A DNA stretch of 64,000 bases from Bacteroidaceae bacterium (GCA_017557005.1 JAFZFZ010000063.1:31386-95385), one strand, 5' to 3'; shown: positions 24,747 to 35,068, numbered from the stretch's first letter. The notes: generated by a model not told the origin, from the letters alone. Numbers and translations: made by a program.

Positions 24747-26723
24747 TTACTTTACAAACACCTTGCGTACGGTGCCGTCGCCATAGCGCACGATGTTGAT
24801 GCCCTGCTGAAGAGCCTCGAGGCGTGCACCGCTGATAGAGAAGTACTCTACGATGCCTGTAGCCTCGGTCTTGGCCTCGGTGATGGCGGTCTTCTCGTTC
24901 CACTCCTCTTCAGATACGAAGTGCAAGGTAGCACGCAGGATGACGCTCTTGCCGTTGGCTACGTACATTACCTCTGACACGTAGTCTTCGCCCTCTACCA
25001 CGCGGTAGCTGCGGCGATACTGGGTGATGGTGCCGTCCTCGTTTTCCCAGTCAACGGTGTCGTTGCTATATACGGTCTGGGGTGCGCGTGTCACGATGGT
25101 GCTGCCGCCTGCATTGTTGCCCTCCTCGGGGTCGATCACCTTCCAGTAGTCGTAGAAGTAGTAGGTGACGGTGTCGGCAGTCTCGTTTACCTTGATGCAG
25201 TATACGGCGGGGTAGGCGTTGTGGCCGAAGATGCTGTTGTAACCGGCGTTGTAGGGGGTGAAGTCGCCATCGGCGTCGCGCCACCAGTCGAAGTAGTCCA
25301 TGTGGTCGCAGTAGCTGCCGTTAGGACGGAGTGCGTGCATGGTGGCCTCGCTGATAGTGCTGATGCCGAGGGTAGCGCAGATGTCGGCTACGTCAACGGT
25401 AGAGATGGTCTTGGTGTACTCCTGATTTACGATGGCAAGGCTCATCCAACCCTCTACGTCGATGGTCTTCTGCAACTCGGGACCGACGATGGAGAATGAG
25501 ATGCTGTATGAGTCGTCGGTGGCGGTGAGGGTGTCGGTGGTGTAGGTAGAGAGGTTGGCCTGACAGAGCTGTGCCTTGGTGGTAACGATTCTGTACTGGT
25601 GACCCTCTGCGAAGGGATAGCTGATGAGCACATCGATAGCGCCCTGTGCTGATGATGAGGCCTTGACGGGCTCCTGAGCATCGTCAATGTAGAGGTCGAA
25701 GTTTACGAGCAATACATTGAGGAAGTTGAGTGCGTAGCCCGAGGGGTTGGGGAAGCTGAGGGTGAGACCTGCTGTCTCGAATGCCTCGATGCTCTCGTAT
25801 ACTACGTTGTCGGCGGTGTTCCATGTAGCGGTGCCCCATGTGAATACTGAGGGGTCGGTGGGCTCGTCGCCAGGCTCGTCGCCGCTGGCACCTGAGGTAG
25901 AGAACTTAGCGGTGGTGAGGGCGCCCATGGCGGGGTTTTGGATCACCTCGATGGTCATCTCGGCAGAGCCGTCGGCTGCAATCACACCTGCGAAGGTGCT
26001 GTTGGGGAAGGTCACCATGCCTGTGCCGATGGTGAACAGATCCTTGCTGAGGCTGTATGAGCCGTCGCCATTGTCAGCAACGGTAACGTTGGGCACGAGG
26101 ATCTCGCCTGTAGCCACGCCGATCATGGTGGTGAAGGTGGGGAACACGACGTCGATGCCGCCCTCTTCGTTCTGAGCTACGGTAACGGTCTGCTCCTCGA
26201 GGGTGCTGGGCTCGCCCTGCAAGTGGGTGAGGCTGATGCCGCCAGCGTATGCGCCAAGCACGGCTGAGAAGTCAGCAGCGCCTGCGGGCTCGGCAAAGAA
26301 GTAAGCGGTGGTGAGGGCACCCATATCGGGGTTCTGCACTACCTCGACGATAGCCTCTACGGCGCCGTCGCTATAGACGGTAGCTGAGAAGGTGCTGTAG
26401 GGGAAGGTGACATAGCCCGAACCGATGGTGAACTGTGCCTTGCTGAGCTCGTATGAGCCGTCGGCACCCTCGGTAACAGTAACGTCCTGCACGAGGATCT
26501 CGCCAGTAGCCATGCCAATCATGGTGGTGAAAGTGGGGAACACAACGTCGATACCGCCATTCTCATTCGCGGCGATGGTAACGGTTTGTGCCTCGAGTAC
26601 TGAACCTTCACCTTGGAGGTGTGTGAGGTTGATGTCGCCAGTGTAGCTACCTACAATAGCGCTCTGCGCATAGCCTGCCAATGTGCAAGCGATGAACGCG
26701 AAGAAAAGCGTAAATTTTTTCAT
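24747..26723 (-). CDS. Secreted protein with two calycin-like domains and a C-terminal tail
   Basis: The chain of about 658 residues begins with a signal peptide (M-K-K-F-T-L-F-F-A-F-I-A-C-T-L-A-G-Y-A). Two near-identical beta-rich repeats follow at about residues 22-130 and 155-270, each with L-T-H-L-Q-G-E, V-F-P-T-F-T-T-M-I-G and N-P-x-M-G-A-L-T-T-A. They resemble calycin-like domains of Bacteroidetes secreted proteins. A third region of about 330 residues is not recognised. The end (Y-F-S-I-S-G-A-R-L ... G-I-N-I-V-R ... V-R-K-V-F-V-K) resembles the short C-terminal sorting tails of Bacteroidales. The second ATG (26723) is preferred for the signal. Confidence 0.8.
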   Translation of the reverse strand: MKKFTLFFAFIACTLAGYAQSAIVGSYTGDINLTHLQGEGSVLEAQTVTIAANENGGIDVVFPTFTTMIGMATGEILVQDVTVTEGADGSYELSKAQFTIGSGYVTFPYSTFSATVYSDGAVEAIVEVVQNPDMGALTTAYFFAEPAGAADFSAVLGAYAGGISLTHLQGEPSTLEEQTVTVAQNEEGGIDVVFPTFTTMIGVATGEILVPNVTVADNGDGSYSLSKDLFTIGTGMVTFPNSTFAGVIAADGSAEMTIEVIQNPAMGALTTAKFSTSGASGDEPGDEPTDPSVFTWGTATWNTADNVVYESIEAFETAGLTLSFPNPSGYALNFLNVLLVNFDLYIDDAQEPVKASSSAQGAIDVLISYPFAEGHQYRIVTTKAQLCQANLSTYTTDTLTATDDSYSISFSIVGPELQKTIDVEGWMSLAIVNQEYTKTISTVDVADICATLGISTISEATMHALRPNGSYCDHMDYFDWWRDADGDFTPYNAGYNSIFGHNAYPAVYCIKVNETADTVTYYFYDYWKVIDPEEGNNAGGSTIVTRAPQTVYSNDTVDWENEDGTITQYRRSYRVVEGEDYVSEVMYVANGKSVILRATLHFVSEEEWNEKTAITEAKTEATGIVEYFSISGARLEALQQGINIVRYGDGTVRKVFVK

Positions 26724-26792
26724 AAAAAACAATCTTTTTGTTACTAAATTTTTACCAAATGTTACATTGAGGTTGCAAATGTAGTCAATTCT

Positions 26793-26824
26793 TTTGTTTT
26801 TTCTAATTTATTGCCATATTTTTG
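26793..26824 (+). promoter_or_regulatory. Promoter of the SusC/SusD operon
   Basis: TTTG at 26793-26796 and TATTTTTG at 26817-26824 are spaced by 20 bases, and susC starts 33 bases later. A divergent minus-strand TACATTTG lies at 26776-26783 for the calycin-like gene, so the two promoters overlap. Confidence 0.6.
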
Positions 26825-26856
26825 TGCAAAAATGTAAATAGTACACTTAAACGACT

Positions 26857-29800
26857 ATGAAAAGTATATATAAAGTAGGTCTATGGGCTATTGCCATGCT
26901 GTTACCGTGGGTGGTTGTGGCAGCGCCCAACGAAGTGACTGATTCGGTAAAGAGCTCGGTGCCCGTGTCGCGCATGACGGTGAGCCAAAGCAGCGCCAAA
27001 CCGCAGGGTGTGCTGCTGCAGGGCGTGGTGACCGACACTGACGACTTTCCCCTGCCCGGTGCACATATTATTATAAAGGAGCTGGAGATGGCGGCCGTGG
27101 CCGACATGAACGGTGAGTTCTCTATACTGCTGCCTACAACGAAGCAGGTGACCGTGGAGTACTCGTTCGTGGGCATGCAGAGCGTGGTGAAGGTATACGA
27201 CGGCAAGCAGAACCAGCTGAACCAGGTGATACGCCTCAAGAGCAGCGAAGAACTGGAGGAGGTGGTGGTGACGGGACTCTTCGACTACAACTCGAAGACC
27301 TTTACCGGTAGCGCCGTGTCGTACACCCAGGAGGACCTGAAGTCGATAGGCAACAGCAACGTGCTGAAGGTAATACAGTCGCTGGACCCCGCCTTCATCG
27401 TGGAGAACAACAGCATCAATGGCTCGAACCCCAACCATATGGCCGACATCACGCTGCGCGGTAACGCCTCGTTTGGCGGACTGCAGGGCGAGTATGCGGG
27501 TAACCCCAATGCGCCGCTCTTCATCCTCGATGGATTCGAGGCTTCGCAAGAGCAGATTTTCGACCTCGACATGAACCGTATCAAGTCGGTGACCATCCTC
27601 AAGGACGGTGCCGCCAAGGCCATCTACGGCTCGAAGGCATCGAACGGTGTCATCGTGGTAGAGACCATACTACCCGAGGCTGGACGCCTGCGCGTGACCT
27701 ACACGGGCGACCTCAGCGTGGAGACCCCCGACCTCACCAGCTACAACCTCACCAACGCAGCCGAGAAGCTGCAGGTGGAGCTCAATGCCGGACGCTACAC
27801 CTCATCGGTGCCCTACTACCAGGCACAGCTCGACGAGCAGTACTATGCCATCGCGGCCAACATCGCCCGTGGCGTTGACACCTATTGGCTGTCGCAGCCG
27901 TTGCGCACCAGCGTGGGACAGAAGCACTCGGCCTACATCGAGGGAGGTACTGACGATATGCGCTACTCGGCCACCGTGGGATACAACGACGTGGCTGGTG
28001 TGATGAAGCAGTCGGGCCGCCGCAATGTGCAGGGCAACGTGAACCTCTCGTACCGCTACGGCAAGTGGATGTTCCGCAACTCGCTGAGCGTGACACGCAA
28101 TCGTGCCGACGACAGCCCCTACGGCTCGTTCAGCGACTACGTGAGCGTGAACCCCTACTTTGCCCCCTACGACGAGAATGGCAACGTGCGCAAGGTGCTG
28201 GGCTACTACACCACACCGGGTGCCAATGGCAGCGTGCTCACCTACTATAATCCGCTCTACAATGCAAGCTTGGGCACGAAGAACTTCTCAAAGTATACGG
28301 AGATAGTGGAGAACTTCTACATTGAGTTCCGCCCCATTGATGCCCTGCGCTTCACCGCCCGCTTGGGATACACCTTCAAGGACAACCGCCGCGAGGACTT
28401 CTACCCCGGCGACCACACCCGATTCAACGACTGGACAGGCGACCGCTACTTCCAGCGTGGTAGCTACACCATCACCAACGGTGAGGCCAACAACCTGAAC
28501 ATCGACATCACGGGTAACTACTCGCACCAGTGGGACAAGCATCAGCTGCTGGCCAATGCCGCCTACTCGCTGCAGAGCACCAACTCGATATCGGAGGGCA
28601 TGACGGCCTGGGGATTCCTCAACAATCACGTAGACTACATCACCTTTGCCAAGCAGTATGCCGAGGGTGGCAAGCCCACAGGCTCGGAGAGTACTACTCG
28701 CAGTCTGGGTATCACCGCAGCGGCCAACTATAGCTACGATGAGCGTTACCTGGCTGACCTCAGCTTGCGATTCAACGGTTCGTCGGTATTCGGCAACAAC
28801 AACCGCTGGGGTACTTTCTGGAGTGCCGGTGCGGGATGGAACCTCTACAAGGAGCACTTCATGGACTGGGCCGAGTGGCTCACACTGTGTAAGTTCCGTG
28901 TCACCTACGGACTCACCGGTAACCAAAACTTCTCACCCTACCAGTCGAAGGCTACCTACAAATTCTACGACAGCATCATCTACGACAATATCTCGGGTGC
29001 CTACCTCATGGGCATGCCCAACCCCAACCTGAAGTGGCAGCAGACGGGCGACTTCAACGTAGGTCTCGACCTGGGCCTCTTCAACGATGTGAACCTGCGC
29101 GTAGACCTCTACAACAGTCGCACACGCGATGCTCTCATCGCCATGTCGATACCCACCTCGACCGGATTCACCACCTACATGGAGAACATGGGTAACGTGA
29201 CCAACCGCGGCGTGGAGGCCACAGCCAACTGGCGATTCTACCACGAGGGACAGTCGTATATGAGCCTCAGCGGTAGCCTGGGCCACAACAAGAACCGCGT
29301 GACAGAGATCAGCGATGCGCTGAAAAACTACAACAGCGAGCAGGATGCCAACTCTACCAAGTCGCCCATCATACGCTACGAGGAGGGACAGTCGATGACA
29401 GCCATCTGGGCCGTGCGCTCACTGGGTATCGACCCCGCCACAGGTAAGGAGATGTTCTTGAAGAAGGATGGCGTCACCACTACCTATGACTACACCACGG
29501 ACGACTACATCATCGCTGGCGACAGCAACCCTATACTGCATGGTACCTTCGGACTCAATGGCGAGTGGAAGGGATTCGGTCTCAGCATGCTCTTCAGCTA
29601 CCAGTGGGGAGGCGACTACTACAACCAAACGCTGGTGGACCGCGTGGAGAATGCCAACGTGGCCTACAACGTGGATAGCCGTATCTTCTCAGATACCTGG
29701 CAGAGCGCGGGCGACATAGCCAAGTATAAGCATATCTCGAGCACACCTACCACGACCTACGCATCGACCCGATTCGTGCAGCGCGACAATACGCTCGACT

Positions 29801-29985
29801 TCACCTCGCTCTCGGCCTACTACGACTTTAAGCACTGCGACTGGCTGGAGAAGGCACACATGGAGCGTCTGCGACTGACCTTCTACCTGAACGATGTGTT
29901 CCACCTGTCGACCATCAAGACGGAGCGCGGACTCAACTATCCGTATGCACGCACATTCTCATTCTCGCTAACCTCAACATTCTGA
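26857..29985 (+). CDS. SusC/RagA-family TonB-linked outer-membrane protein
   Basis: This 1042-residue TonB-dependent transporter has a signal peptide (M-K-S-I-Y-K-V-G-L-W-A-I). A carboxypeptidase-D-like domain spans about residues 49-128 (L-L-Q-G-V-V-T-D-T-D-D-F-P-L-P-G-A). The TonB box region and plug show E-E-V-V-V-T-G and T-L-R-G-N-A-S, and a long beta-barrel ends in F-S-L-T-S-T-F. Together with SusD it imports a nutrient too large for porins. It starts a five-gene operon, and the next gene is six bases away. No glycosidase is encoded nearby, so a glycan substrate cannot be assumed; peptides or a cofactor are possible. Confidence 0.95.
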   Translation: MKSIYKVGLWAIAMLLPWVVVAAPNEVTDSVKSSVPVSRMTVSQSSAKPQGVLLQGVVTDTDDFPLPGAHIIIKELEMAAVADMNGEFSILLPTTKQVTVEYSFVGMQSVVKVYDGKQNQLNQVIRLKSSEELEEVVVTGLFDYNSKTFTGSAVSYTQEDLKSIGNSNVLKVIQSLDPAFIVENNSINGSNPNHMADITLRGNASFGGLQGEYAGNPNAPLFILDGFEASQEQIFDLDMNRIKSVTILKDGAAKAIYGSKASNGVIVVETILPEAGRLRVTYTGDLSVETPDLTSYNLTNAAEKLQVELNAGRYTSSVPYYQAQLDEQYYAIAANIARGVDTYWLSQPLRTSVGQKHSAYIEGGTDDMRYSATVGYNDVAGVMKQSGRRNVQGNVNLSYRYGKWMFRNSLSVTRNRADDSPYGSFSDYVSVNPYFAPYDENGNVRKVLGYYTTPGANGSVLTYYNPLYNASLGTKNFSKYTEIVENFYIEFRPIDALRFTARLGYTFKDNRREDFYPGDHTRFNDWTGDRYFQRGSYTITNGEANNLNIDITGNYSHQWDKHQLLANAAYSLQSTNSISEGMTAWGFLNNHVDYITFAKQYAEGGKPTGSESTTRSLGITAAANYSYDERYLADLSLRFNGSSVFGNNNRWGTFWSAGAGWNLYKEHFMDWAEWLTLCKFRVTYGLTGNQNFSPYQSKATYKFYDSIIYDNISGAYLMGMPNPNLKWQQTGDFNVGLDLGLFNDVNLRVDLYNSRTRDALIAMSIPTSTGFTTYMENMGNVTNRGVEATANWRFYHEGQSYMSLSGSLGHNKNRVTEISDALKNYNSEQDANSTKSPIIRYEEGQSMTAIWAVRSLGIDPATGKEMFLKKDGVTTTYDYTTDDYIIAGDSNPILHGTFGLNGEWKGFGLSMLFSYQWGGDYYNQTLVDRVENANVAYNVDSRIFSDTWQSAGDIAKYKHISSTPTTTYASTRFVQRDNTLDFTSLSAYYDFKHCDWLEKAHMERLRLTFYLNDVFHLSTIKTERGLNYPYARTFSFSLTSTF

Positions 29986-29991
29986 TAAACG

Positions 29992-31425
29992 ATGAAAAAG
30001 ATACTATATATACTCTATGGTGCAATGGCTGCTGTGACGATGACCTCGTGCAACGACTGGCTCAACGTGCAGCCACACTCACAGATTGAAGATACTGAGC
30101 TCTTCTCCACCGAGGGAGGATTCAAGGAAGCATTGGCGGGCGTGTACTCATCGATGGTGAGCACCTCGACCTACGCCAAGGAGATGACCTTCGGCTTCAT
30201 GGGCATATTGGCACAGGAATGGGACTACTACTCATCGGCACAGTACGATGCCGTGGCTACCTACGACTACGACGCCTCGTACCCCACCAACTATATCAAC
30301 GGCATTTGGAAGAACAACTACGTGGGTATTGCCAACGTGAACAACCTGCTGGCACACATCGATGACCACGTAGGCGTGTTCTCTGAAGACAACTACGAGG
30401 TGATCAAGGGCGAGGCCCTGGCACTGCGTGCCATGCTGCACTTTGACCTGCTGCGCTGCTTTGGCGTGAGCTATGCCGTGAACCCCTCGATGCCCTCGAT
30501 ACCCTATAGCACGGCATTGGACTACCACGTATTCCCGCAGCTGAAGGTGAGCGAGGTGGCTCAGTGCATCTTGACCGACCTGAAGGAGGCCGAGCTGCTG
30601 CTTCACGAGGGAGATCCCATCGTGACTGGACGCGCCATCACCGAATTGGACGACAATGGCTACCTCATCAACCGCCAGCTGCACCTCAACTACTATGCCG
30701 TGAAGGCGCTGCAGGCCCGCCTATACATGTGGATGGGACTGTATGTCGAGGCATTGGAGGCTGCTACAGAGGTGGTAGAGAGTGGAGCCTTCTCATGGAG
30801 CTCGCCCGAGAACATGGAGCGTGGCTATGACCGCTGCCTGGCCGATGAGCATATCTTTGCGCTCAACAACCTCACCCTCAAGGCTGACATTGCCGACAAC
30901 TACTTCAGCGAGAACAGCACCAACAGCTTCGCGGTAAATCGCGAGCGCCTGCTCACCTACTACGACAATGCTACGCAGGACTACCGCTACACCTTCCTCT
31001 TCAAGGCAGGTACCGGTACGACCTTCGAAAACCGCTATAGCACCAAGTATGACGAGTCGGCCACATCGGACAGCTACTACCGCTACAAGATGCCGCTCAT
31101 GCGCTTGCCTGAGATGTATCTCATCAAGTGTGAGGCCGAGTATCGCACCGCTCCCACATCGGACAAGGCGCTGGCTACCCTCAATCAGATGCGTGCCTAC
31201 CGCAACCTCACAGCGCTGCAGGAACTGCCTGGCGACTTCTATACCGAACTTATCAACGAGTACCGACGCGAGTTCTTGGGCGAAGGTCAGCTCTTCTTCC
31301 TCTACAAGCGCCTCAACCACCCCGTGATAGCCTACTCGGATGTTGACCCCGTAGCCACACGCGCTTACACCTTTCCGCTGCCTCTGTCAGAGATACAGGC
31401 GGCCGAGCGCGAAGACAATCGATAA
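29992..31425 (+). CDS. SusD/RagB-family nutrient-binding lipoprotein
   Basis: This 477-residue surface lipoprotein has Cys20 in M-T-M-T-S-C. SusD N-terminal features include N-D-W-L-N-V-Q-P near the start, E-A-L-A-G-V-Y-S-S-M, and helices of the TPR-like scaffold. The C-terminal part has L-P-E-M-Y-L-I-K-C-E-A and R-R-E-F-L-G-E-G-Q-L-F-F-L-Y-K-R. It forms the lid of the SusC transporter encoded six bases upstream. Confidence 0.95.
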   Translation: MKKILYILYGAMAAVTMTSCNDWLNVQPHSQIEDTELFSTEGGFKEALAGVYSSMVSTSTYAKEMTFGFMGILAQEWDYYSSAQYDAVATYDYDASYPTNYINGIWKNNYVGIANVNNLLAHIDDHVGVFSEDNYEVIKGEALALRAMLHFDLLRCFGVSYAVNPSMPSIPYSTALDYHVFPQLKVSEVAQCILTDLKEAELLLHEGDPIVTGRAITELDDNGYLINRQLHLNYYAVKALQARLYMWMGLYVEALEAATEVVESGAFSWSSPENMERGYDRCLADEHIFALNNLTLKADIADNYFSENSTNSFAVNRERLLTYYDNATQDYRYTFLFKAGTGTTFENRYSTKYDESATSDSYYRYKMPLMRLPEMYLIKCEAEYRTAPTSDKALATLNQMRAYRNLTALQELPGDFYTELINEYRREFLGEGQLFFLYKRLNHPVIAYSDVDPVATRAYTFPLPLSEIQAAEREDNR

Positions 31426-31434
31426 CACCCTAAC

Positions 31435-32214
31435 ATGACAACGATGAAACAGATTATAAGACTTACATCATGCCTGCTGGCCATAGCGGCCGTAGTGGCA
31501 TGCCAAAAGGTAGAGGTGCCCACCTACGACGTGTCGCGTACCGGACTGAATATATGGGTAGGTACATCTACCGGCTCCATCTACGACCAGGTGTCGTACA
31601 ACTTCTCCTATGCCTATGAGGAGGGTAGTGTCACCTTCTATGCGCGCATCAATGGTATGCCTGCCGACTATGCACGCACCTTCAAGCTGGAACCCTATGG
31701 CGATATGCTCGACTCGGTAGCCGCCACCATACGCGACGAGGAGTATGTGATTCCCGCAGGTGCCGTATCGGGAGAGTACAAGGTGCACTTCCTCTCACAG
31801 ATGTTGCCCTCGCCCACGATGTTTGCCGAAGAGGATGGAGAGATCTACTTCCGTGTGGTGCCCAGCGACGACTTCGACCTGGGAGCCGAGCGTATGCAGT
31901 CGTTCAAGGTGGTGCTGCGCAACCGCATTGCCAAGCCCGACAACTGGGATACAGCCAACTACCCCTTGGTGGCACTGAGCAAGTACTTCGGCTCATATAG
32001 CCGCATCAAGTATCAGTTTATGATTGAACACCTGGGACTTATTGACTTCATCATCTCGTACTCGGCAGCTACCGCATACGATGAGAGCACCAATACCGTA
32101 TCGCCCGCCTACGCCGTGTATCTGCAGCAGGTGATGCAAGAGAAATTGGCCGAATACAACGATACTCACGAGACTCCGCTCACTGATGAAAACGGCGATT
32201 TGGTAATCTTCTAA
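31435..32214 (+). CDS. DUF4843-like lipoprotein
   Basis: This 259-residue lipoprotein has a signal ending A-V-V-A-C and a mature domain resembling DUF4843, a family often found beside SusC/SusD pairs. The start is either the ATG at 31435 or the one at 31444 (M-K-Q-I-I-R-L). The conserved early segment is V-S-Y-N-F-S-Y-A-Y-E-E-G-S-V-T-F. It is probably exposed on the surface with SusD and helps binding; that is inference from context. It follows susD by nine bases. Confidence 0.75.
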   Translation: MTTMKQIIRLTSCLLAIAAVVACQKVEVPTYDVSRTGLNIWVGTSTGSIYDQVSYNFSYAYEEGSVTFYARINGMPADYARTFKLEPYGDMLDSVAATIRDEEYVIPAGAVSGEYKVHFLSQMLPSPTMFAEEDGEIYFRVVPSDDFDLGAERMQSFKVVLRNRIAKPDNWDTANYPLVALSKYFGSYSRIKYQFMIEHLGLIDFIISYSAATAYDESTNTVSPAYAVYLQQVMQEKLAEYNDTHETPLTDENGDLVIF

Positions 32215-32226
32215 TGCAATGAAAAG

Positions 32227-33858
32227 ATGAAAAGACATACCTATATATATATATGTATCGTGGCACTGATGGCCTTGACCGCATGCTACGAAGATAAGGG
32301 AAACTACGATTATATCGAGTTGGAGGAGGTGCGCATCGATACCGTGGGCACCGATATGCAACCCGAGTATGCTATCATGCGCTACGACACGCTGCGCATA
32401 ACCCCCAATATCTACTTTGAGGGCAAACTGGTGACTGACCCCGATGATGCACCGCTCGACTATATGTGGACCATCTACAGCGCCACGACGGGTGTGGGCA
32501 CCAATCGCGACATCGATACCATAGGCTACCGCCCTGTGCTCGACACGGTGATCACACGCCTCGGCGGCAACTATTACGTGCAGTTGGCCGTGACCAACCG
32601 ACACGACAACATCCGCCAGTTCTTCCGTACCAAGGTGACCGTATCGGAGATCTTCGATGGCGGCTGGATGGTGTTCTACGAACGTGCCGACCAACCCGGA
32701 TATAGCGATCTGGCACTCATCTACAACGAATGGGTGAAGGCCAACAGTAAGAAGAACCGCATCTACCTGAACCTCTATAGCACAAACAATGGCGAAGCGC
32801 TTCCCGGCACTCCCGTGCGCTGCCTCGACATTGCCGTATCGCTCACCTCGGGTAACAACTACATAGGTCTCTGCACCGACAAGACCCTCGTGGGTGTATC
32901 GGAAAATGGCTTTGAACGTGCCTTGGGGTTTGCCGACTTCTTCTACCAGTCGCCTGCCACCGAAGCTCCTACATGGTATGGCCAGCATGGTAGCGGTGTG
33001 ATGTCGGGACAAAACTCGGAGATACTCATCAACAACGGACAGGTATACACCAATACCTACTCATTCTCGGCCACCGAGGGACGCACCACCAAGTTTGGTG
33101 TGGCCAAGCATGCCGATGATGAGATAGGCGAACTGGCTGCATGGAACGCTGAGGTGCCCCACACACTGAACTATGGTGTGGTGGTATATGACCAAACCTT
33201 CCAATGCTTCCGCTATGCCGGATACAACTCGGCACGCCTCGAACGATTTGGCGCACAAGACCTCACAGTGGCAGCTTTTGACGTGAACAATACGGGTATG
33301 ACCATGCTGATGTCTGACTGGGGCAAGGGTAGCTCGTCAGGTGTATCGCTGCGTCCGCACGACTACAGCATTATGGCCAAGGACAACAGTCGCTACTTGG
33401 CAGTGACCAACTTTGCTTCATCGCTCCCCACCGACAATAATATCGGTGTGGCACTGTATGACCTCACCCGCAAGTGCCCCGGTATCACCACAGCCACCAC
33501 GATGGCGGCAAGCCACGTAGGCAGCTACATCTACTACGGCTCGGGCAACAAGGTGTACAAGTATGCCTACGACGGACGCGGTATGGCAACAGCAGCGTGG
33601 ACAGCCAAGGATGCCAATGAGCAGGTGACCTGTGTGCGCATCATGAAGTACTACCACGGTACCATCTATGGCTACGGCATGGTACCCAGCAGCGATAATC
33701 TGGTACATATTGCTACCTGGAACGAAGAGACACAAGAGGGACACCTCTACCAATATAAGATAAACTCGGCCAGTGGTGCCATCACTACCAGCCAGTGCTA
33801 CGACTATGTCATCCCAGGAAAGGTAATGGACATGGCATGGAAGTTTAGCATGCAATAA
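32227..33858 (+). CDS. PKD-like-family lipoprotein
   Basis: This 543-residue lipoprotein has Cys20 in M-A-L-T-A-C followed by Y-E-D-K-G-N-Y-D-Y, the usual opening of the PKD-like Bacteroidetes family that pairs with DUF4843 proteins. An immunoglobulin-like domain covers about residues 30-145 (L-D-Y-M-W-T-I-Y-S). A larger beta-rich, propeller-like region follows, with repeated Tyr/Gly strands. It may form a surface binding module with the SusD and DUF4843 products. The gap to the previous gene is 12 bases. Confidence 0.75.
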   Translation: MKRHTYIYICIVALMALTACYEDKGNYDYIELEEVRIDTVGTDMQPEYAIMRYDTLRITPNIYFEGKLVTDPDDAPLDYMWTIYSATTGVGTNRDIDTIGYRPVLDTVITRLGGNYYVQLAVTNRHDNIRQFFRTKVTVSEIFDGGWMVFYERADQPGYSDLALIYNEWVKANSKKNRIYLNLYSTNNGEALPGTPVRCLDIAVSLTSGNNYIGLCTDKTLVGVSENGFERALGFADFFYQSPATEAPTWYGQHGSGVMSGQNSEILINNGQVYTNTYSFSATEGRTTKFGVAKHADDEIGELAAWNAEVPHTLNYGVVVYDQTFQCFRYAGYNSARLERFGAQDLTVAAFDVNNTGMTMLMSDWGKGSSSGVSLRPHDYSIMAKDNSRYLAVTNFASSLPTDNNIGVALYDLTRKCPGITTATTMAASHVGSYIYYGSGNKVYKYAYDGRGMATAAWTAKDANEQVTCVRIMKYYHGTIYGYGMVPSSDNLVHIATWNEETQEGHLYQYKINSASGAITTSQCYDYVIPGKVMDMAWKFSMQ

Positions 33859-33904
33859 TCACTCATCATCAACGAAACTATTAACTCTAAATAAAACAAT
33901 CATT

Positions 33905-35068
33905 ATGAAAAGACTTTCATCACTCATGGCCCTGCTGCTCACCGTAACGGTGATGTGCGCTCAGGGCATCGCCTTCGAACCCGAAGGAACCTTGTTGTAC
34001 GAGGCTGCAATGAAGGCAAAGAAAGAGAACAAACTGGTATTCGTAGACTGCTTTACCCAATGGTGTGGTCCCTGTAAGAAGATGCTCAACACCGTGTTCC
34101 CTCAGGAGAAGGTGGGCAAGTACATGAACGCCAACTTCGTAAGCATCAAGATCGACATGGAGGCTGCTTATGCCGAGGGATTGGCTCGCGATTGGCAAGT
34201 ATCGGCATATCCCACCTTTATCATCTTCAATGCTGAAGGTAAGGAAATTGGCCGTTTCATGGGCGGTAGCGATGCCGACAGCTTCATCAAGCGCGTAGCT
34301 GAGAAGAGCGCCATGGATGCGGGCACCAACAGCCTTGAAGAGCGTTGGAACAACGGTGATCGTAGCGATGCATTCCTCAAGGAGTATTTGGCTACACTCA
34401 CTGCTACCTACAAGCGTGATCAGGCCGATGTGGTAGCCGAGACTTTGCTCAAGGGTAAGGAAGAGACCTTCGCTGCTGACCCCGAGTTGGTAGGTATCTT
34501 CATGAAGAACATCAACAACCCCTTCGCATCGTCGTTTATCTACACGGCACAGCATCCTGAAGCACTGAGCGCTGCAATTGGTGAGCGTGCTGTAGAGATG
34601 AAAATCAAGAGCGTGTTGAGCGGATATACCAACCAACTTTGGGTAAAAGAGGGCGACAAGATGGTACTCGACGAGGGTCAGTTTGTGGCTTTCCAGGCAT
34701 TGCTCCGCCGACTCAAGGTGGCCGATGCTGACCACTACCGCCTTACCGTACTCATCAGTGCAGCTGAAAAGCAGGCCGACTATACATCGTATGTGAAGTA
34801 CGTAGAGGAGTACCTCGCTACACCGGGCCTCGATGCAGATGATATGATATTGGCCAACTGGGTGAAGCCCTTCTCTGTACCCGGCGCTGACGAGGCTGCC
34901 AAACAGAAGATGATACAGATCTTGCGCAATCGCGTAGCTGACATCGAAGCTGGCAAGCGTCAACCCCAAACTATGGTGGGCAATATGAAGCTATCACGAC
35001 CCACTGATGACCTGCTCCGCACACTCATTGGCGTGCTCGAGACTGGCAAGATGCCCGGACAACAGTAA
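33905..35068 (+). CDS. Secreted thioredoxin-fold protein
   Basis: This 387-residue protein has a signal peptide ending V-M-C-A-Q. A thioredoxin domain covers about residues 25-145, with the redox motif W-C-G-P-C near residues 55-59 (F-T-Q-W-C-G-P-C-K-K-M) and V-S-A-Y-P-T at the cis-proline. The remaining 240 residues are helical and not recognised. It is the fifth gene of the SusC/SusD operon, 46 bases after the PKD-like gene. A periplasmic thiol role suggests that the imported ligand, or a partner protein, carries disulfides. Confidence 0.82.
   Translation: MKRLSSLMALLLTVTVMCAQGIAFEPEGTLLYEAAMKAKKENKLVFVDCFTQWCGPCKKMLNTVFPQEKVGKYMNANFVSIKIDMEAAYAEGLARDWQVSAYPTFIIFNAEGKEIGRFMGGSDADSFIKRVAEKSAMDAGTNSLEERWNNGDRSDAFLKEYLATLTATYKRDQADVVAETLLKGKEETFAADPELVGIFMKNINNPFASSFIYTAQHPEALSAAIGERAVEMKIKSVLSGYTNQLWVKEGDKMVLDEGQFVAFQALLRRLKVADADHYRLTVLISAAEKQADYTSYVKYVEEYLATPGLDADDMILANWVKPFSVPGADEAAKQKMIQILRNRVADIEAGKRQPQTMVGNMKLSRPTDDLLRTLIGVLETGKMPGQQ

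Noticed and set aside
34168..34401. Long minus-strand frames over the operon at 26.8-35 kb
   Set aside because: They are shadows of strong plus-strand genes with clear family matches.
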